Source: Anoplopoma fimbria (taxonomy: Eukaryota > Chordata > Actinopteri > Perciformes > Anoplopomatidae). Taken from it: DNA of 64,000 nt. The stretch is from positions 11,615,914-11,679,913 of the forward strand of contig NC_072469.1 in NCBI RefSeq assembly GCF_027596085.1, in the 5' to 3' direction. Positions within the stretch are counted from its first letter, which is position 1, and each line of letters begins with the position of its first letter. This document shows, piece after piece, positions 16,623 through 27,851 of the stretch. The position numbers and the translations under genes are program-made. Under the pieces are notes generated by a model. That model was not told the origin of the DNA and searched no databases. It saw only the letters and a program-made list of their open reading frames with translations.

Positions 16623-18540
16623 CCATTACACGTTATTGTGCAAGTACAATCATAGTAGCAACATGTCCACAGATGGACAGAACTGTGTGTATGCCTGATT
16701 TATTATATAACTAAGAAATGCTAATAAACAGGATATTACTACAGCTTTTACTTCTGTTATTGCGTGGAACAGCCATCTTGGATTATGAGGTTAGGGTTCT
16801 CAGAAATTCCAGTACAAGTGGAACGCACCATGAGTTGGCTTTGCAAGTAGGGGTTTGGGATTTGTGTACTCTGCAATACCAAGCTTGGTATCAATGTACC
16901 ACACACTAAGCTTCACCAGAAAGCTGAATGTTTAGCAGCAAAATACCTCATTTGATCTGGATAGTTTGTGTCCTTATCAGTGGGTGTCCTGTATCTGACT
17001 GGAGCAGCATAAAGCTATAGTCAGGTTTTCCATTGCTATTCTTGATTTATGTGGATTTAAAGTGAGAGACAGCAGACCAGTTGGCAGGAGAAAAATGGCC
17101 ACCATTTAGAATTTCTACGGTGAGATTCCTGTAGATGGTGAAACAAACATCTTTGGAAATATTTTGTAAATCCCTTGCAAGTGAGACATCTGTGGGGCTT
17201 TTGTGGATTGCCAGTCAAGAGTCTATAAAATATTGGGGTTCAGCACTATAAGACGTAAGTATATATGTCATATTATTTTGTCAAAGAAGAAAGAGAGGTG
17301 GCCTCTGACCGTTTCCAAGTGAACCCTTGTTCGGTTTGATTGCATTGAGAACGTAATCTGGTGATATCGGCTGTGAAAAGAAGCTTTCGGCTGGTTGTCC
17401 ACATTTGGCGGGGTTTCAAAAATATTTTGAAAAAATGACTGCATAACAAGCTGTCATTTTATGGTCAAAAACACAAAATTCATTACTCTTTCTAGCGTCC
17501 ACTCAGTAATGTGATTTTAGTTGAGTTGAGATAAGTTGTAGTCAATCAATAATGGAGGACAGGTCATCATCATTGACATGAGAACTTGTGTATGGGTGTC
17601 TGTAATGGTTTTGCGGATTTATATTGGTTCTGGAAAGGTTATGATTTGGGCTGTTTGTTAAGTTGTGATGGGGCTGAAAGCTGCCAACCTGATCTGGCAC
17701 CACCATCTGCGTGGGCATTTGTTGAGATGGATACAGGTTAACATGACTGGGATAGCGGCCAAAGAGAACATACAGAATATTCTTGAATAAAGTCTGCAAA
17801 AATAGTGATGCTAATAAAGTCATTTGAGATAAACACAGTAGATCAGTGATGAGTCAAAGTGGAAAACGCTCCCTCTGTAATTTTTTTAATTGGTCTGCTT
17901 TTATTTGTGCGGTCTGAAAAAGGATAAGACTTAATAGGAAGCAAACCCAAAAGTATCAATTTCCCTGGGAATCGGACTAGCCAAACGGACTATGGCTTGT
18001 GATAGCTTCCTGCGACTTGGAGGACTCAGAAATAGATCATACAACCTCACTGACAGGTACAATGACAACGTGAGGGAGTCCCAGTGCTGGCTTATACAAA
18101 TCAAGCGGGCGCGCACAGGAAACTCAGGGGACATCCTCCAGGCTAAAGACAGGAGCCCACAGGAAGCACTGCTCAGACAAGACAGAGCCAAATGGCAAAG
18201 GACCACATGTCTTTCCGTTTCTGCCCAACAGACATCACATGTTCATCAAAAAAGAATTGCATCACGTCATCGCAATGGAAACATCATTATGAACATGTGA
18301 ACTATGAACTGCAAATTCAATTTAATATTGAGGTGCAAATTCTGCGATATTGGAGTCAAATTGCATTTGTCCTTGCGATGCCATAATAATGCAGAATTGA
18401 TTCGCAAAATATAGGATAAGAGAATGGAAATAAATGCGAGAATTCACTGCACCTGATTTACTGATCAGCGTAGAATGACGACTGTGTCTGAAAAGTAACA
18501 TCTGGGCAAAGCAGATGTAAAATCTGCAGCCCTGTTTTAG
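16623..18540. other. Intergenic, no gene seen
   Basis: AT-rich unique sequence with short open frames only. No recognisable exon, RNA gene or mobile element. Confidence 0.5.
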
Positions 18541-18568
18541 TGGACACACACACACACACACACACACA
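18541..18568. repeat. Short (CA)n microsatellite with GA flank
   Basis: About 13 CA units followed by a short GAGAGAGA run. Confidence 0.9.
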
Positions 18569-18916
18569 GGGAGAGAGAGACTATAAAAAACAGGGAGGAA
18601 CCAGACATAACGAGAGAGAGAAACACAAATTAAAAGATGCATTAAAAGTTACTTTACCGAAACAATCCGCTAAGTTATTTTCAAATGACTTTACCTCCTC
18701 CGTCTCCTGCAGTGGCCTCCCGTTTATTTTTTCCCGACAGCAGCTACAGTCATGTGCAATATGATTTAAGCAGCCAGTAATCTGGTAGGCTGTAAAAAAA
18801 ATTATCTGTATATAAAAACAATCCAGTGAATTTAAAAGTTTTATGAAGAGCATTTAATTACTGATATTTTAGTTATCAGCAAAAAAATATTTTCTTTTGC
18901 ACAACTATTTTACTCT

Positions 18917-19102
18917 AAATGGATTATAATTTACTAAATGAACATCATGCTGTATTGAAGAAGACTTGAAACTAGAGATTGAGTCAATAAACTCAACTTT
19001 ACTGAGGGAATAAATCAAAAGAGAAGTAGAGTAATTTTCTCATAGACACCTGCTGGTCAGTAGAGAGAATGCAAGGTCGAAGACACCTCCGCATTGGCTT
19101 CA
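18917..19102 (-). repeat. Dispersed fish repeat R1, copy C (inverted)
   Basis: The reverse complement shows the R1 landmarks: AAGTGAAGCCAATGC, TGCATTCTCTCTACTGACCA, TCTATGAGAAAATTACTCTA, GTTTCAAGTCTTCTTCAATA and ATGATGTTCATTTAGTAAAT. It abuts the BED remnant that follows. Confidence 0.8.
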
Positions 19103-19340
19103 CTTCACAATTACACCTGTCAGAAGGCTTAAAGTTGCCAGAGGAAAGGACAGTGTGTCGGAGTTGCTCCACCATTATAGGGGACGTTAATGGAACTACA
19201 TCCAACATGCTTAACACACATTCAAACAGACAGCATCAACCAGATGTGCTGATCACGGTGATGTGGAAGGAACTTAGCGGAGCCCAACCCCTCTCTAAAG
19301 CAGCCTTTAGATGCAAAGGCAGAGTGGGAAAGGCCAGCAA
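19103..19340 (+). pseudogene. BED zinc-finger remnant (hAT-type transposase)
   Basis: The plus-strand frame contains VCRSCSTIIG, then NGTTSNMLNTHSNRQHQPD. This is a Cx2C...Hx4H arrangement with the GTTSN...H core typical of BED fingers in hAT transposases and ZBED proteins. Cys positions fall at about 19156 and 19165, His at about 19219 and 19234. The frame continues to about 19422 without becoming a recognisable transposase, and the start of the same frame belongs to repeat R1. It is best read as a decayed N-terminal fragment. It differs from the remnant at 11.7 kb in strand and in keeping both Cys residues. Confidence 0.6.
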
Positions 19341-19825
19341 GGCCTTCTCTGCTGGCCTAAACATCATCAGAATATTAATTATATATTTTTTCCACAAATA
19401 TGTATTAAATTATTCCCCATAGTCTATTCTCTTAATTTCATAGCTTTTCTCTTGGTTGCGCTGCTTCCAGCCTCAGGTCGAGATCGAAGGGCTGGCCTTT
19501 ATGTTAGAGCTTTTATCCAATCATATTTCAGCCATCATGTGTTGCTAGGATCCAAGAAATCTGCCCTTGGGCCTTCAGAATCAACAGTGCGGGTGCCTGT
19601 AGCTTAAAGTGAACGGAATCGAAACTGTGGTGTTAACCAATCAGATTTCGAGTTGGCGACACCGCGGCCAGCTAGCAGGCGTACAATAACGTCAGCACGT
19701 GCACGTCTTTTGATTGGATGCGCACTAGTGAGAGGCGGAGCTACGCAGAGCTAGCAGAGTGAACCTGTGGCGACATGAACGAGCTAATTTGTGTAGATCT
19801 ATAAGCGGTTTTTTTTCAACCCAAA

Positions 19826-19960
19826 ATGGCTGATGGAGGAGAAGAGATGGATTTGGTCGCAGATATACTTACAACGCCATTTTCAAGATGAACTGTTCAA
19901 GAAAAGCTAGACATTGTGAGAAGGGGTCGGCCAACCCTGATGCTAGCGAGGATGCTAGGA
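19826..19960 (+). pseudogene. N-terminal fragment of ZMYM1-like hAT transposase
   Basis: ATG at 19826 opens MADGGEEMDLVADILTTPFS, then a stop TGA occurs at 19889-19891. The same frame resumes with TVQEKLDIVRRGRPT. The EKLDIVRRGRPTP-type motif is one I associate with the N-terminus of fish ZMYM1-like (TTF-type zinc finger) hAT-derived proteins. The in-frame stop and the absence of the following TTF finger make it a pseudogene or an abandoned transposon end. The upstream block 19440-19800, including AACCAATCAGATTTCGAG and TTTTGATTGGATG, is probably part of the same element. Assignment is from memory of the motif. Confidence 0.5.
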
Positions 19961-20764
19961 TGGATTTTGTGTTCAAATAAGCAGGTGTTTTCTGGAATAA
20001 TCAGTCGTTTTGGTGAGTTCAAAGCATTTTTTTTTATTTATTTTTTTATTAAATAAAATATATAGACAAATATATAAAAAATAAATGCTTGATGCTTCTG
20101 CAAGAGATGATGTGTGACACTGGCTCAGCTGTGCCTGCAGGGAAAGGACTCAAGGAGACTTGTTGAGTTGTTTTGGTTTAACCTATATCAAAGTTTCACC
20201 ACTGTCGCAAATATATTCTCAAGAACAACTGCAAATTATTTCTTTGTTTTCTTTTATTTTCAGTGAATAGTTTGTGTCTTTATCATCACGTTTCTTAAAT
20301 GAAACAATGCGCTGTTTAGTGAACACACTTGTTAAAGCTCACATACTGTTGGTGTTAATAAAACTTCTTAGACTAATCCCTTAAAAGCGCCTTTTATTTT
20401 AACGTTTTGACAGTATCCAAGAGACCTTAAAGCTGGTAGTTTAACACTCTTAATTGTAAATGCGGATTTATTGATTTTAAATGCTTCGGAAATATTAATA
20501 TAACTCTGTTGTACTCGACTATGTTAAGGTGATGCAACGCCCAGTTATAATGCGTTTCTGTCTAAATGTATAGTTTCTAGAGCCATGGCGTCATAATGGT
20601 GGTATTAAGAGGTGGATTAATTCAGGTAGGACTGTGTAGGACATCACTGAAGGCCTAGGTGTGAAATGCACGGCCCGCTACTGGAAAAAAACATTACAGA
20701 AGTAACAGCATTTATGTTGGGATATAGCCAAGGTGGCTGAGACACTCCAAATGCATACGTATTA
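19961..20764. other. Non-coding, no gene seen
   Basis: AT-rich sequence following the transposase fragment, possibly still within the same decayed element. Nothing further is supported. Confidence 0.4.
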
Positions 20765-21065
20765 TTCTTATGCCTCTTTGCCGGCAACAGCTGTGGTCAG
20801 AGGCACTATGTTTATGGGTTCTTCTGCTTGGTCCATTCTCGTGAACATGGTATCTCAGGAACTACTTGAGCAGATTTCTTAAAATATTGCACGAACTTTC
20901 ACCTTGCCTCGAGGACAAACTGATTTGAATTTGAAGGTCAAAGGTCACTGTGACCTCACGTCCGTCCCACTCTTGTGATATCTCGGAAAGGTCTTCAGCA
21001 AATTTAATAAAATTTGACATAAATGTCCGCTAAAGGATGACCTGATTTAAATTTTGTTTGTCAAA
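20765..21065 (+). repeat. Dispersed repeat R2, second copy
   Basis: TATGCCTC...CAGAGGCACTATG, then TGGTCCATTCTCGTGAACAT, TATCTCAGGAACTACTTGAG, and AAGGTCAAAGGTCACTGTGA followed by CCTCACGTCC. These match the two halves of the hAT-interrupted copy near 12.6/13.6 kb. A 33-bp fragment of this family also sits at 38443-38476, immediately before a SINE. Confidence 0.75.
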
Positions 21066-21849
21066 GATCAATTTGGCTCTTCTTTTTCATTTTCATGTTA
21101 AGGCCCCCCAAAAGGCCTGTGCTCCTCCACCTGTCATCAGTTTGTGACAGCTAAGTTAATATCCTCCATTGTTCCACTAAAGCCATGTCACACTTATCTT
21201 TCAGTTTGACTTTTATTTCTAGTCATGCTAACTTTGCACCTGCCAGCTCTGTTGTCCAGATTTCGACTCTGGCAAAAACAATGAATACTGTGAAATAAGC
21301 TACTAAAGCTTTCCGAATACATGAAATATTACAGAAATAATATCAAACTCTCTCTGAACCAAACCGAACGCAATCACCTAAATTAGACCCCTAAGTTAGC
21401 TATAGTAGCTAACTGATTTAGGATCTACTCCCGCAGAAACTTCCAGGCTGCGAAGGATATTTAGGAAATTAGTCGACATTCTAAAGCAGTGGATTCCAGG
21501 TCAGATTCCCTGAGCAGCAGTTGAACACAGAATGTCTTAGATATGGTCTGGTACACACCCAGAAGAGAGAGAGCTATTAATAATAGAGAGCACATTAGAG
21601 CGTATGGCCCCTATTATCTCTCTGGACAGTCTTGTGGGGAAAATGTCAAGGGGACTGAATGAGGGTCTCATACGCAGCTCAATATTCATAAGTGCATGAA
21701 GAGATATTAGCTGAAAACTATTCAACACATTTAGACAGAACTCAGGTGCAACAGAAGTCCAGTGCAGAGACAGGAGGTGTGATGTCAGGCCTGGTCAATT
21801 TTATTGACAAAGCCGTATTATTATTATTTTTTTACATTAGTAGCAGAGG

Positions 21850-22219
21850 GGGCTGCACAGTGGTGTAGTGGTTAGCACTGTTGCCTCACAGCAAGAGGGG
21901 CCTGGGTTCAATTCCCGGGACAACCTTCTGTGAGGAGTTTGCATGTTCTCCCCGTGTCAGCGTGGGTTCTCTCCGGGTTCTCCGGCTTCCTCCCACAGTC
22001 CAAAGACATGCAGCTTAGGTGCATTGAAGACTCTAAATTGCCCGTAGGTGTGGATGTGAGTGTGAGTGGTTGTCTGTCTATATATGTCAGCTCTGCGACA
22101 GACTGGCGACCTGTCCAGGGTGTACCCTGCCTTCGCCCATTGACAGCTGGGATCGGCTCCAGCACCCCTGCGACCCTTAACTGGATAAGCAGGTTACGGA
22201 AAATGGATGGATGGATGGA
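21850..22219 (+). mobile_element. tRNA-derived SINE with GGAT tail and 12-bp target duplication
   Basis: The head carries polymerase III promoter motifs: an A-box-like GTGTAGTGGTTAGCACTG and a perfect B-box GGTTCAATTCC. The body has the familiar fish segments CTCTAAATTGCCCGTAGGTG, GACTGGCGACCTGTCCAGGG and GGATCGGCTCCAGC, and ends in GGATGGATGGAT. A perfect 12-bp duplication TAGTAGCAGAGG flanks it at 21838-21849 and 22220-22231. It is near full length and probably a young insertion. Confidence 0.9.
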
Positions 22220-22529
22220 TAGTAGCAGAGGAAGTATTTGCGACCTTCAGTTTACTTGTATTCTCTTTTAAAAAATATATACACATCAAAATCATACATT
22301 AACTCCCCCCCAAAAATAATCTAACATGTTTAAAGTATTATTTATATAAGAACTAATGTTATTATGTACAAGAGATAGAGGATAGCATAGAATATGTCTA
22401 TTTACATACAATGATCCATAGATAACTACTTATACATAGATCGACACACAAATACAGACAAACATAAATAAAACGTAAATGTACTTAAAACAACACATAT
22501 AAAACAAGAAACTAGTTCAGCTCTCAACC

Positions 22530-22858
22530 AGGCTATTCCCACAGATGTCTTGTGTGATTGAGTGAATACAACCCACGATTGGCTAACTCCCCCCGTCTCG
22601 TCCTTTGATCCCCGACACCCCCAGTCCATGTTGATGTGTACTTCGGCAAGACACCAAAAATTGCTCCCGTAGGTTGTGCCTGCGTTGTATGAATGCTGCG
22701 TACCACAGACATTACTGATGGGGAGGTGGCACCTTGCATGGTAGCCCCTGCTATCAGTGTATGAATGGTTGATTGACATGTAGTGTTGAAGGGCTTTGAG
22801 TAGTCGGAAGACTAGGAAAGTGATATACAAGTATAAGTCCATTTAGCATTTACTAATG
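22530..22858 (+). mobile_element. Diverged SINE, different family
   Basis: The body contains GGCAAGACACCAAAAATTGC, GTGGCACCTTGCATGGTAG and TATCAGTGTATGAATGG, related to the 37.2-kb SINE family. It has a different 3' end, GGGCTTTGAGTAGTCGGAAG then AAGTCCATTTAGCATTTACT. The tRNA-like head is too degraded to define. It directly precedes the next repeat. Confidence 0.65.
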
Positions 22859-22866
22859 GACTGTTC

Positions 22867-23755
22867 AATTCAATTCAATTCAGTTTATTTTGTATAGACC
22901 AGAATCACAAATTACAAATTTGCCTCAGAGGGCTTTACAATCTGTGCACATGCGACATCCTCTGTCCTTCCCTCACATCGGCACAGGAAAAACTCCCCTA
23001 AAAAACCCTTTAACAGGGAGAAAAAAGGAAGAAACCTATGGGAGAACGACAGAGGAGGGATCCTTCTCCCAGGATGGACAGAATGCAATAGATGTCATGT
23101 GTACAGAATGAGCAGCATAACAGTTCTTAGATACAACACATTCAATGTATATGACATAAATGATTCATATAATAAGACTACTTATAATAACAGCAGCAAT
23201 TATTACAGTAGAATTATAGCCATGAAAATAGGGATAGTAATGTGACCAATAATAATAATCGAAGTAGCAGTGGGTGTCAGTCGGCTCACAGCAGGAGGCA
23301 CGACTACGGTCCAGGTACCACAACGATTCATGGAAACCTGCAGAACGAGAAAGCAAAAGGGCTTCAGGGTGGAAGTAAAGCTAAAATGCTTAATGGTACA
23401 GGTAATAGTAATAGTAATGTGACTAGTAATAATAATAATGGTGGTAGCAGTCGGTGTCAGCAGGGCCGTAGCAGGATGCACATCCACGGTCCAGGTACAG
23501 CCACGATTTATAGAAGCCTGGGAAGCGAGAAAGCACAAAGACTCCAGGGTAGAAGCAAGTCAATAAGCGTAATAGTACAGGCAATAATAATAGTAATGTG
23601 ACTAATAATGATAGTGGTAGTAGTAGTGGGTGTCAGCAGGGCCTCAGTAGGTGGCACGATGACAGTCCAAATATAACCCCGATTCCTGGGAACCTGCGAG
23701 GCGAGAAAGCACAAGAACTCCGGGGAATAAGCAAAATCAGTAATGTGCATAAATA
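22867..23755 (+). repeat. Dispersed repeat with three internal ~178-bp tandem units
   Basis: Begins TTCAATTCAATTCAATTCAG and continues with CACAAATTACAAATTTGCCT, AGGAAAAACTCCCCTAA and CCAGGATGGACAGAATGCAA, a common teleost interspersed element. Its 3' half contains three imperfect tandem copies. These are marked by GGTGTCAG at 23273, 23453 and 23629 (periods 180 and 176 bp). Each carries CACGGTCCAGGTAC-like and GCGAGAAAGCACAA-like segments separated by AATAATAATA. No coding capacity. Confidence 0.8.
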
Positions 23756-24650
23756 GGAGATTAATACATAAAGAAGACTGTAAGACTGTAAGGTGTCATA
23801 AAACACACTTCATTCAAATAAAAGGACAACCGGTGATGAATGCAGGGAATCCGTTCGAAGTTGTTGTATACAGGTCATACAATCTTGCCAAAAACAAAAT
23901 GGAACCCACAAAGCTGTTGGCCCACTTGGCAGCGGTTCAGTTGCGGCGAGGTTCAGCAGTGCGTGAATGAGTAGTTCCGTTAGATGTATAGTAAGCCAAA
24001 CGCACCGTCAATAACAATAAAAGTGAGTTGTTACAGTGTGTGTACTGGTAGTTTCGTTAGATGTTAGCAGTTAGCCAAACACACCATCAAAAACAATTAA
24101 AGTGGGCTGCAGAGGAGCACACGAGAAGTTACGCAGGAGTTTGTGTATGAAAGTTCTGTTAGCTGTTAGAAAAACACACCACAAACTGTTATCCCCCCAC
24201 TGTGTCTCTGGGCGCAGAGCAAAGACTGGGAGTCGGCGATGCACTCAGCTGTGTTGTCATTGGCGGTGCCTACCTGGCGGATGATTAGGAGATAGTGAGT
24301 GAGCAATAAGGAGGCAGTCAGTGGCCTAATAAAACAGGTAATACAAGTTTGTTTCAGCAGTGTGAGTCACCGCGACCACAAAGTCCTTGAGCATGCAGCC
24401 ATAACAGGGCACCCAAATTAAAATGCAGTTATCTGAGGCAGAATTCAATTAGTCGTAGACAGATTCAGAGGTGCACATTCACTCACTCACATGCTAAAGA
24501 TTGCATGATCTTCCTGGCAGAGATAATTATTATATCTCAATGTTTCAAATGAGAAAACAACAGTAAATCATTCATACATTCAATTGTATTAAGTCAGTAC
24601 TGCACCGCATTTTGTGGTTACTTATCATTGGTAACCATCTACCGAGAATC
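23756..24650 (+). repeat. Unclassified repeat-like region with imperfect tandems
   Basis: Units around 23971 and 24048 (period 77 bp), plus a weaker third near 24149, share GTAGTTCCGTTAGATGT and AGCCAAACGCACCGTCAATA-like segments. This may be part of a long terminal repeat or an extension of the preceding element; no retroelement protein was seen. Confidence 0.5.
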
Positions 24651-25457
24651 AGTGATATTAGTGACGGGTGGGGCCTGCGCAGAGCCCAAAGATATTTAAA
24701 GATACTACACACCCAACCCCCAAATAACCTTGAACCTCATGGTCCCTATGCAGAAGATGGTTTCCATTGTTAGATATCATCTAGGTATGGCATCAGTGTC
24801 CCTCCATCTACTAATGAAACACACCTCCAGACAATGATCTACAAATAAATTATCGGCACATCCCTTATTGCAGTTGTAGGCTGTAGATACAGCTAATGGC
24901 TATATACACATCACATGTAACTCGAGAAAACAAACAGCTGTCATAAATACTGGCAGAAAAATAGACACCTCTGTAAATATGAATTCAATCTAATTGGTAA
25001 ACAAGTTACTCAAAAAACAGAGCAATTGAAAAGGTGAACACTTATGAAGTCATGTTTTTGGTTAGCTTTGTTGGTTTGTTTGTCAGCAGGATAATGGAAA
25101 AACCACTACCTTGGTGAAACTTGGTGGAATGATATAGCATGCTTAAATTGATCAAGTGGGATCAATATTTTTTTTCCTGGCTAACTGGCTAAATATTTAG
25201 CAAAGATGTAAATGTCTACAGCCCTAGGCCCTCACCTGGCCCTTCTTCCTGCACCAAGAGCAGCTTAGGCATGCCCCTGTTTGGGCATATCAAGATGTTT
25301 TCAAGTCCTCCAATACATTAATACTTTCCAATATTATGGAAACTCCTTTCAATGTGGAATGAAACACACTGGATTGGGTAGAGTTTAATGCAATTATAGA
25401 TAGACTAAACCAAAAAATACATCAAACCAAGGGCTGGTCCATTGAGTAGCACTGCCA

Positions 25458-25460
<3 letters not shown>
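24651..25460. other. Intergenic, no gene seen
   Basis: AT-rich unique DNA; nothing supported. Confidence 0.5.
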
Positions 25461-25540
<80 letters not shown>

Positions 25541-25566
25541 TTCTATTCATATATATATATATATGA
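25461..25566. repeat. (AT)n microsatellite, interrupted
   Basis: About 38 AT units, an interruption GGTTCTATTC near 25539, then a second shorter AT run. Confidence 0.95.
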
Positions 25567-26484
25567 TATCAATATGTATATATATTTTATTTATTAACCT
25601 TTTATTTATTAACCTGGTTCTGGTTCAGATGAAAACATGAGCTCACGCTGTACCTGGTGTCTATCTATGCCTTACACAATGGCCCTGCCAAATCTAATAA
25701 GTTTATGCTCTGGTATAAAACACACATGCACTCCAGAACATTTTAAGCATTCCATTCTTGTTACATTTAGCTTTCTTGTCGTATTTTCTATTTATATATT
25801 CCACAACATTGAAAACATGATTTGAAGATTCGTAGAACTAGGAAGGTTCCACTGGCTTATAAATGATTGATTTCAAATTTAGGATGACATATTTTGTACA
25901 TTAGATGATTGCTTCTAACCTCTTGTCATACCAGTTTTAAAAACACTCGAATTCATGTCAACATTGCCAATTATGGCTCGGAGGAAAAGGTGATATCTCT
26001 GATCTGATCAGTTTATTCTCCTTGATAATAATTATGTGATAGTGACTGGAGCTAAGAAACATGTTGCCAAAGTAAAACCGTTGACTCCTCTACAGCAGTG
26101 TTTCAGTATGAACAGCCTACAGTGTGACCATGTCAAACCAACCACACAAGTGCAGAGCATTTAGTATAAGATAAGAGTACTACATCAACCACATAGCTGA
26201 TGCTACAGACTACATTACATTACATTTTAGAACCTTGAATCCCAATCTTCTATTATATTTTCTGCCATGCTTGAGATATCACACTCAAGTCCCTAAGTGA
26301 GTTACATCAGTCTGATGCACGAAGTCAACTTCTCTGTTCCTGTCAACAGTTTGGTTGTTCTATGAGGAGGTCGCTTCATGCCAGGGATGAATAGAAGAAA
26401 TGACCACACTGAATAAACCTTTCGATGTATATATAAGCATTTGAGTATGGTGTTAAGGTACATGTGAAAAACTCAAGACCTGTC
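25567..26484. other. Intergenic, no gene seen
   Basis: AT-rich unique DNA with short frames only. Confidence 0.5.
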
Positions 26485-26584
26485 CTTTATAGCTGCAGTA
26501 GTTACGGTAGCAGCAATACTACTACAGTTACTACTCTAGAACTAATAGACACATTAGCAGTACTAATAGGAGTAGCAGTACTTT
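26485..26584. repeat. AGY trinucleotide-rich DNA, left part
   Basis: Degenerate AGT/AGC/ACT triplets continuing, after a retroelement fragment, into 26800-27495. Confidence 0.7.
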
Positions 26585-26790
26585 GCCATGGGCATTTTTG
26601 TTTTACTGCTTTTTTTTAAGCCTTGAATGATCTGTCTGCTTTTGCTGGTATGGTAACTATTATAACTTTTTCATGTATTTTATCTCGTTTATGTCTAAAG
26701 TTCTGGGTCTTCATTCTTTTTATCATGTTTTTTTATTGTAAAGCACTTTGTAACTTTGTTACTTAAAGGTGCTATATAAATCATGTTATT
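26585..26790 (+). mobile_element. Probable 3' end of a non-LTR retrotransposon
   Basis: Ends in TTGTAAAGCACTTTGTAACT followed by AGGTGCTATATAAAT and ATTATTATTA. This terminal motif is common to 3' ends of fish LINE-type elements. It is 5'-truncated with no coding region, as expected for incomplete reverse transcription. Family not assigned. Confidence 0.55.
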
Positions 26791-26799
26791 ATTATTACT

Positions 26800-27495
26800 A
26801 GTTACACCAGCAGTGGTATACTGATGGTGGCACTAGATAAAGGAGTAGTATTGGTAGCAGCAGCAGTTGTAGTATTAGTGGCAGATGCAGCAGGAATAAG
26901 GTAGCAGTAAAAGCACCAGTAGATGTGGTAGAAGTAGTAGCCGCAGTAGCACTGGTAGAAAATAGTGGAAGTAGTTGTTCTAATAGTGTCAGAGGGAACT
27001 GAAGTAACAGGGAATAGCTGAAGCTGTTTTAGTAGTAGTACCAGCAGTCGTATTAATAGTAGTGGAAATAGTTACAGCAGTCTGTTAGTAGCAGTTTACT
27101 ATCAGTGGCAGAAGCAGTAGAAGTAAGAGTTAAGGCAGTAGTAGTGGTTGTAGTTGTATCAGCAGTCTGGTTGTAGTAATTGCAGCAGTAATAATAATAG
27201 TATGTTGAGATAGTTACAGCAATAGTACTTGTAGTAGTTGTATCAGCAGTCTGTTATTTATTAGTGGTACAGTAGAAGTAGTAAAATAAGGAGTAAAGGC
27301 AGTAGCACTGGCAGTAGCAGTGACAGCAGATGTAGTATTAGGAACAACAGCAGGAATTTTAGTGGTAGTACCAGCTGCCGTAGTAAAAGGTGTATAAGTA
27401 GTAGTGCTAGTAGTCAGAGCAGTAGTAGTGATACTCAGTAGCAGTGACAGTGATAGAGGCAGCAGCAGCAGTATTAGTAGTCGATCAGTATACAA
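26800..27495. repeat. Degenerate AGY (AGT/AGC) trinucleotide tract
   Basis: About 700 bp composed largely of AGT, AGC, AGY and GTA triplets. Longer words recur, such as TAGTTGTATCAGCAGTCTG (about 27147 and 27235) and ATAGTTACAGCA, suggesting old segmental duplication within the tract. Minus-strand Thr/Ser-rich frames across it are low-complexity artefacts. Confidence 0.85.
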
Positions 27496-27584
27496 ATATT
27501 GGTATGAGCGCTGAAAAGACGCTATCAGTGGAAAGCCTGTGTGATTGTGTCACCTTCACAGACATGCAGGATTTTCAGAGAGAA

Positions 27585-27672
27585 CAAGACAAACACAGAG
27601 GAGCGAGCAAAGAGAGGAAGAGGAGAGAGAGAGGAAGAGGAGAGAGAGGAAGAGGAGAGGGAGAGAGGAAGA
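27585..27672. repeat. Purine-rich GA/GGA tract
   Basis: Strand-asymmetric run of GAGAGAGGAAGAGGA units. Confidence 0.9.
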
Positions 27673-27776
27673 GCTGGTGGTGTTAAAAGATGTTCGTTCA
27701 TTGGAGCAGATGCCGTGCCTTGCTGCCGCTGGCCAGTACAGACGAGGCAAACCAATACTGCGACTAGTCACACTCA

Positions 27777-27782
<6 letters not shown>

Positions 27783-27850
<68 letters not shown>
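27783..27850. repeat. (CA)n microsatellite
   Basis: About 34 CA units preceded by CTCTCTCT. Confidence 0.97.

Positions 27851-27851
<1 letters not shown>

Noticed and set aside
21850..21925. Possible tRNA gene (A-box and B-box motifs); same in the SINE heads at 37.15, 38.48 and 53.43 kb
   Set aside because: The boxes are the promoters of tRNA-derived SINEs; no cloverleaf with acceptor stem can be drawn and the sequence continues into a SINE body and tail.
27214..27495. Thr/Ser-rich mucin-like minus-strand frame
   Set aside because: Arises from the AGY trinucleotide tract; no signal of a real gene.
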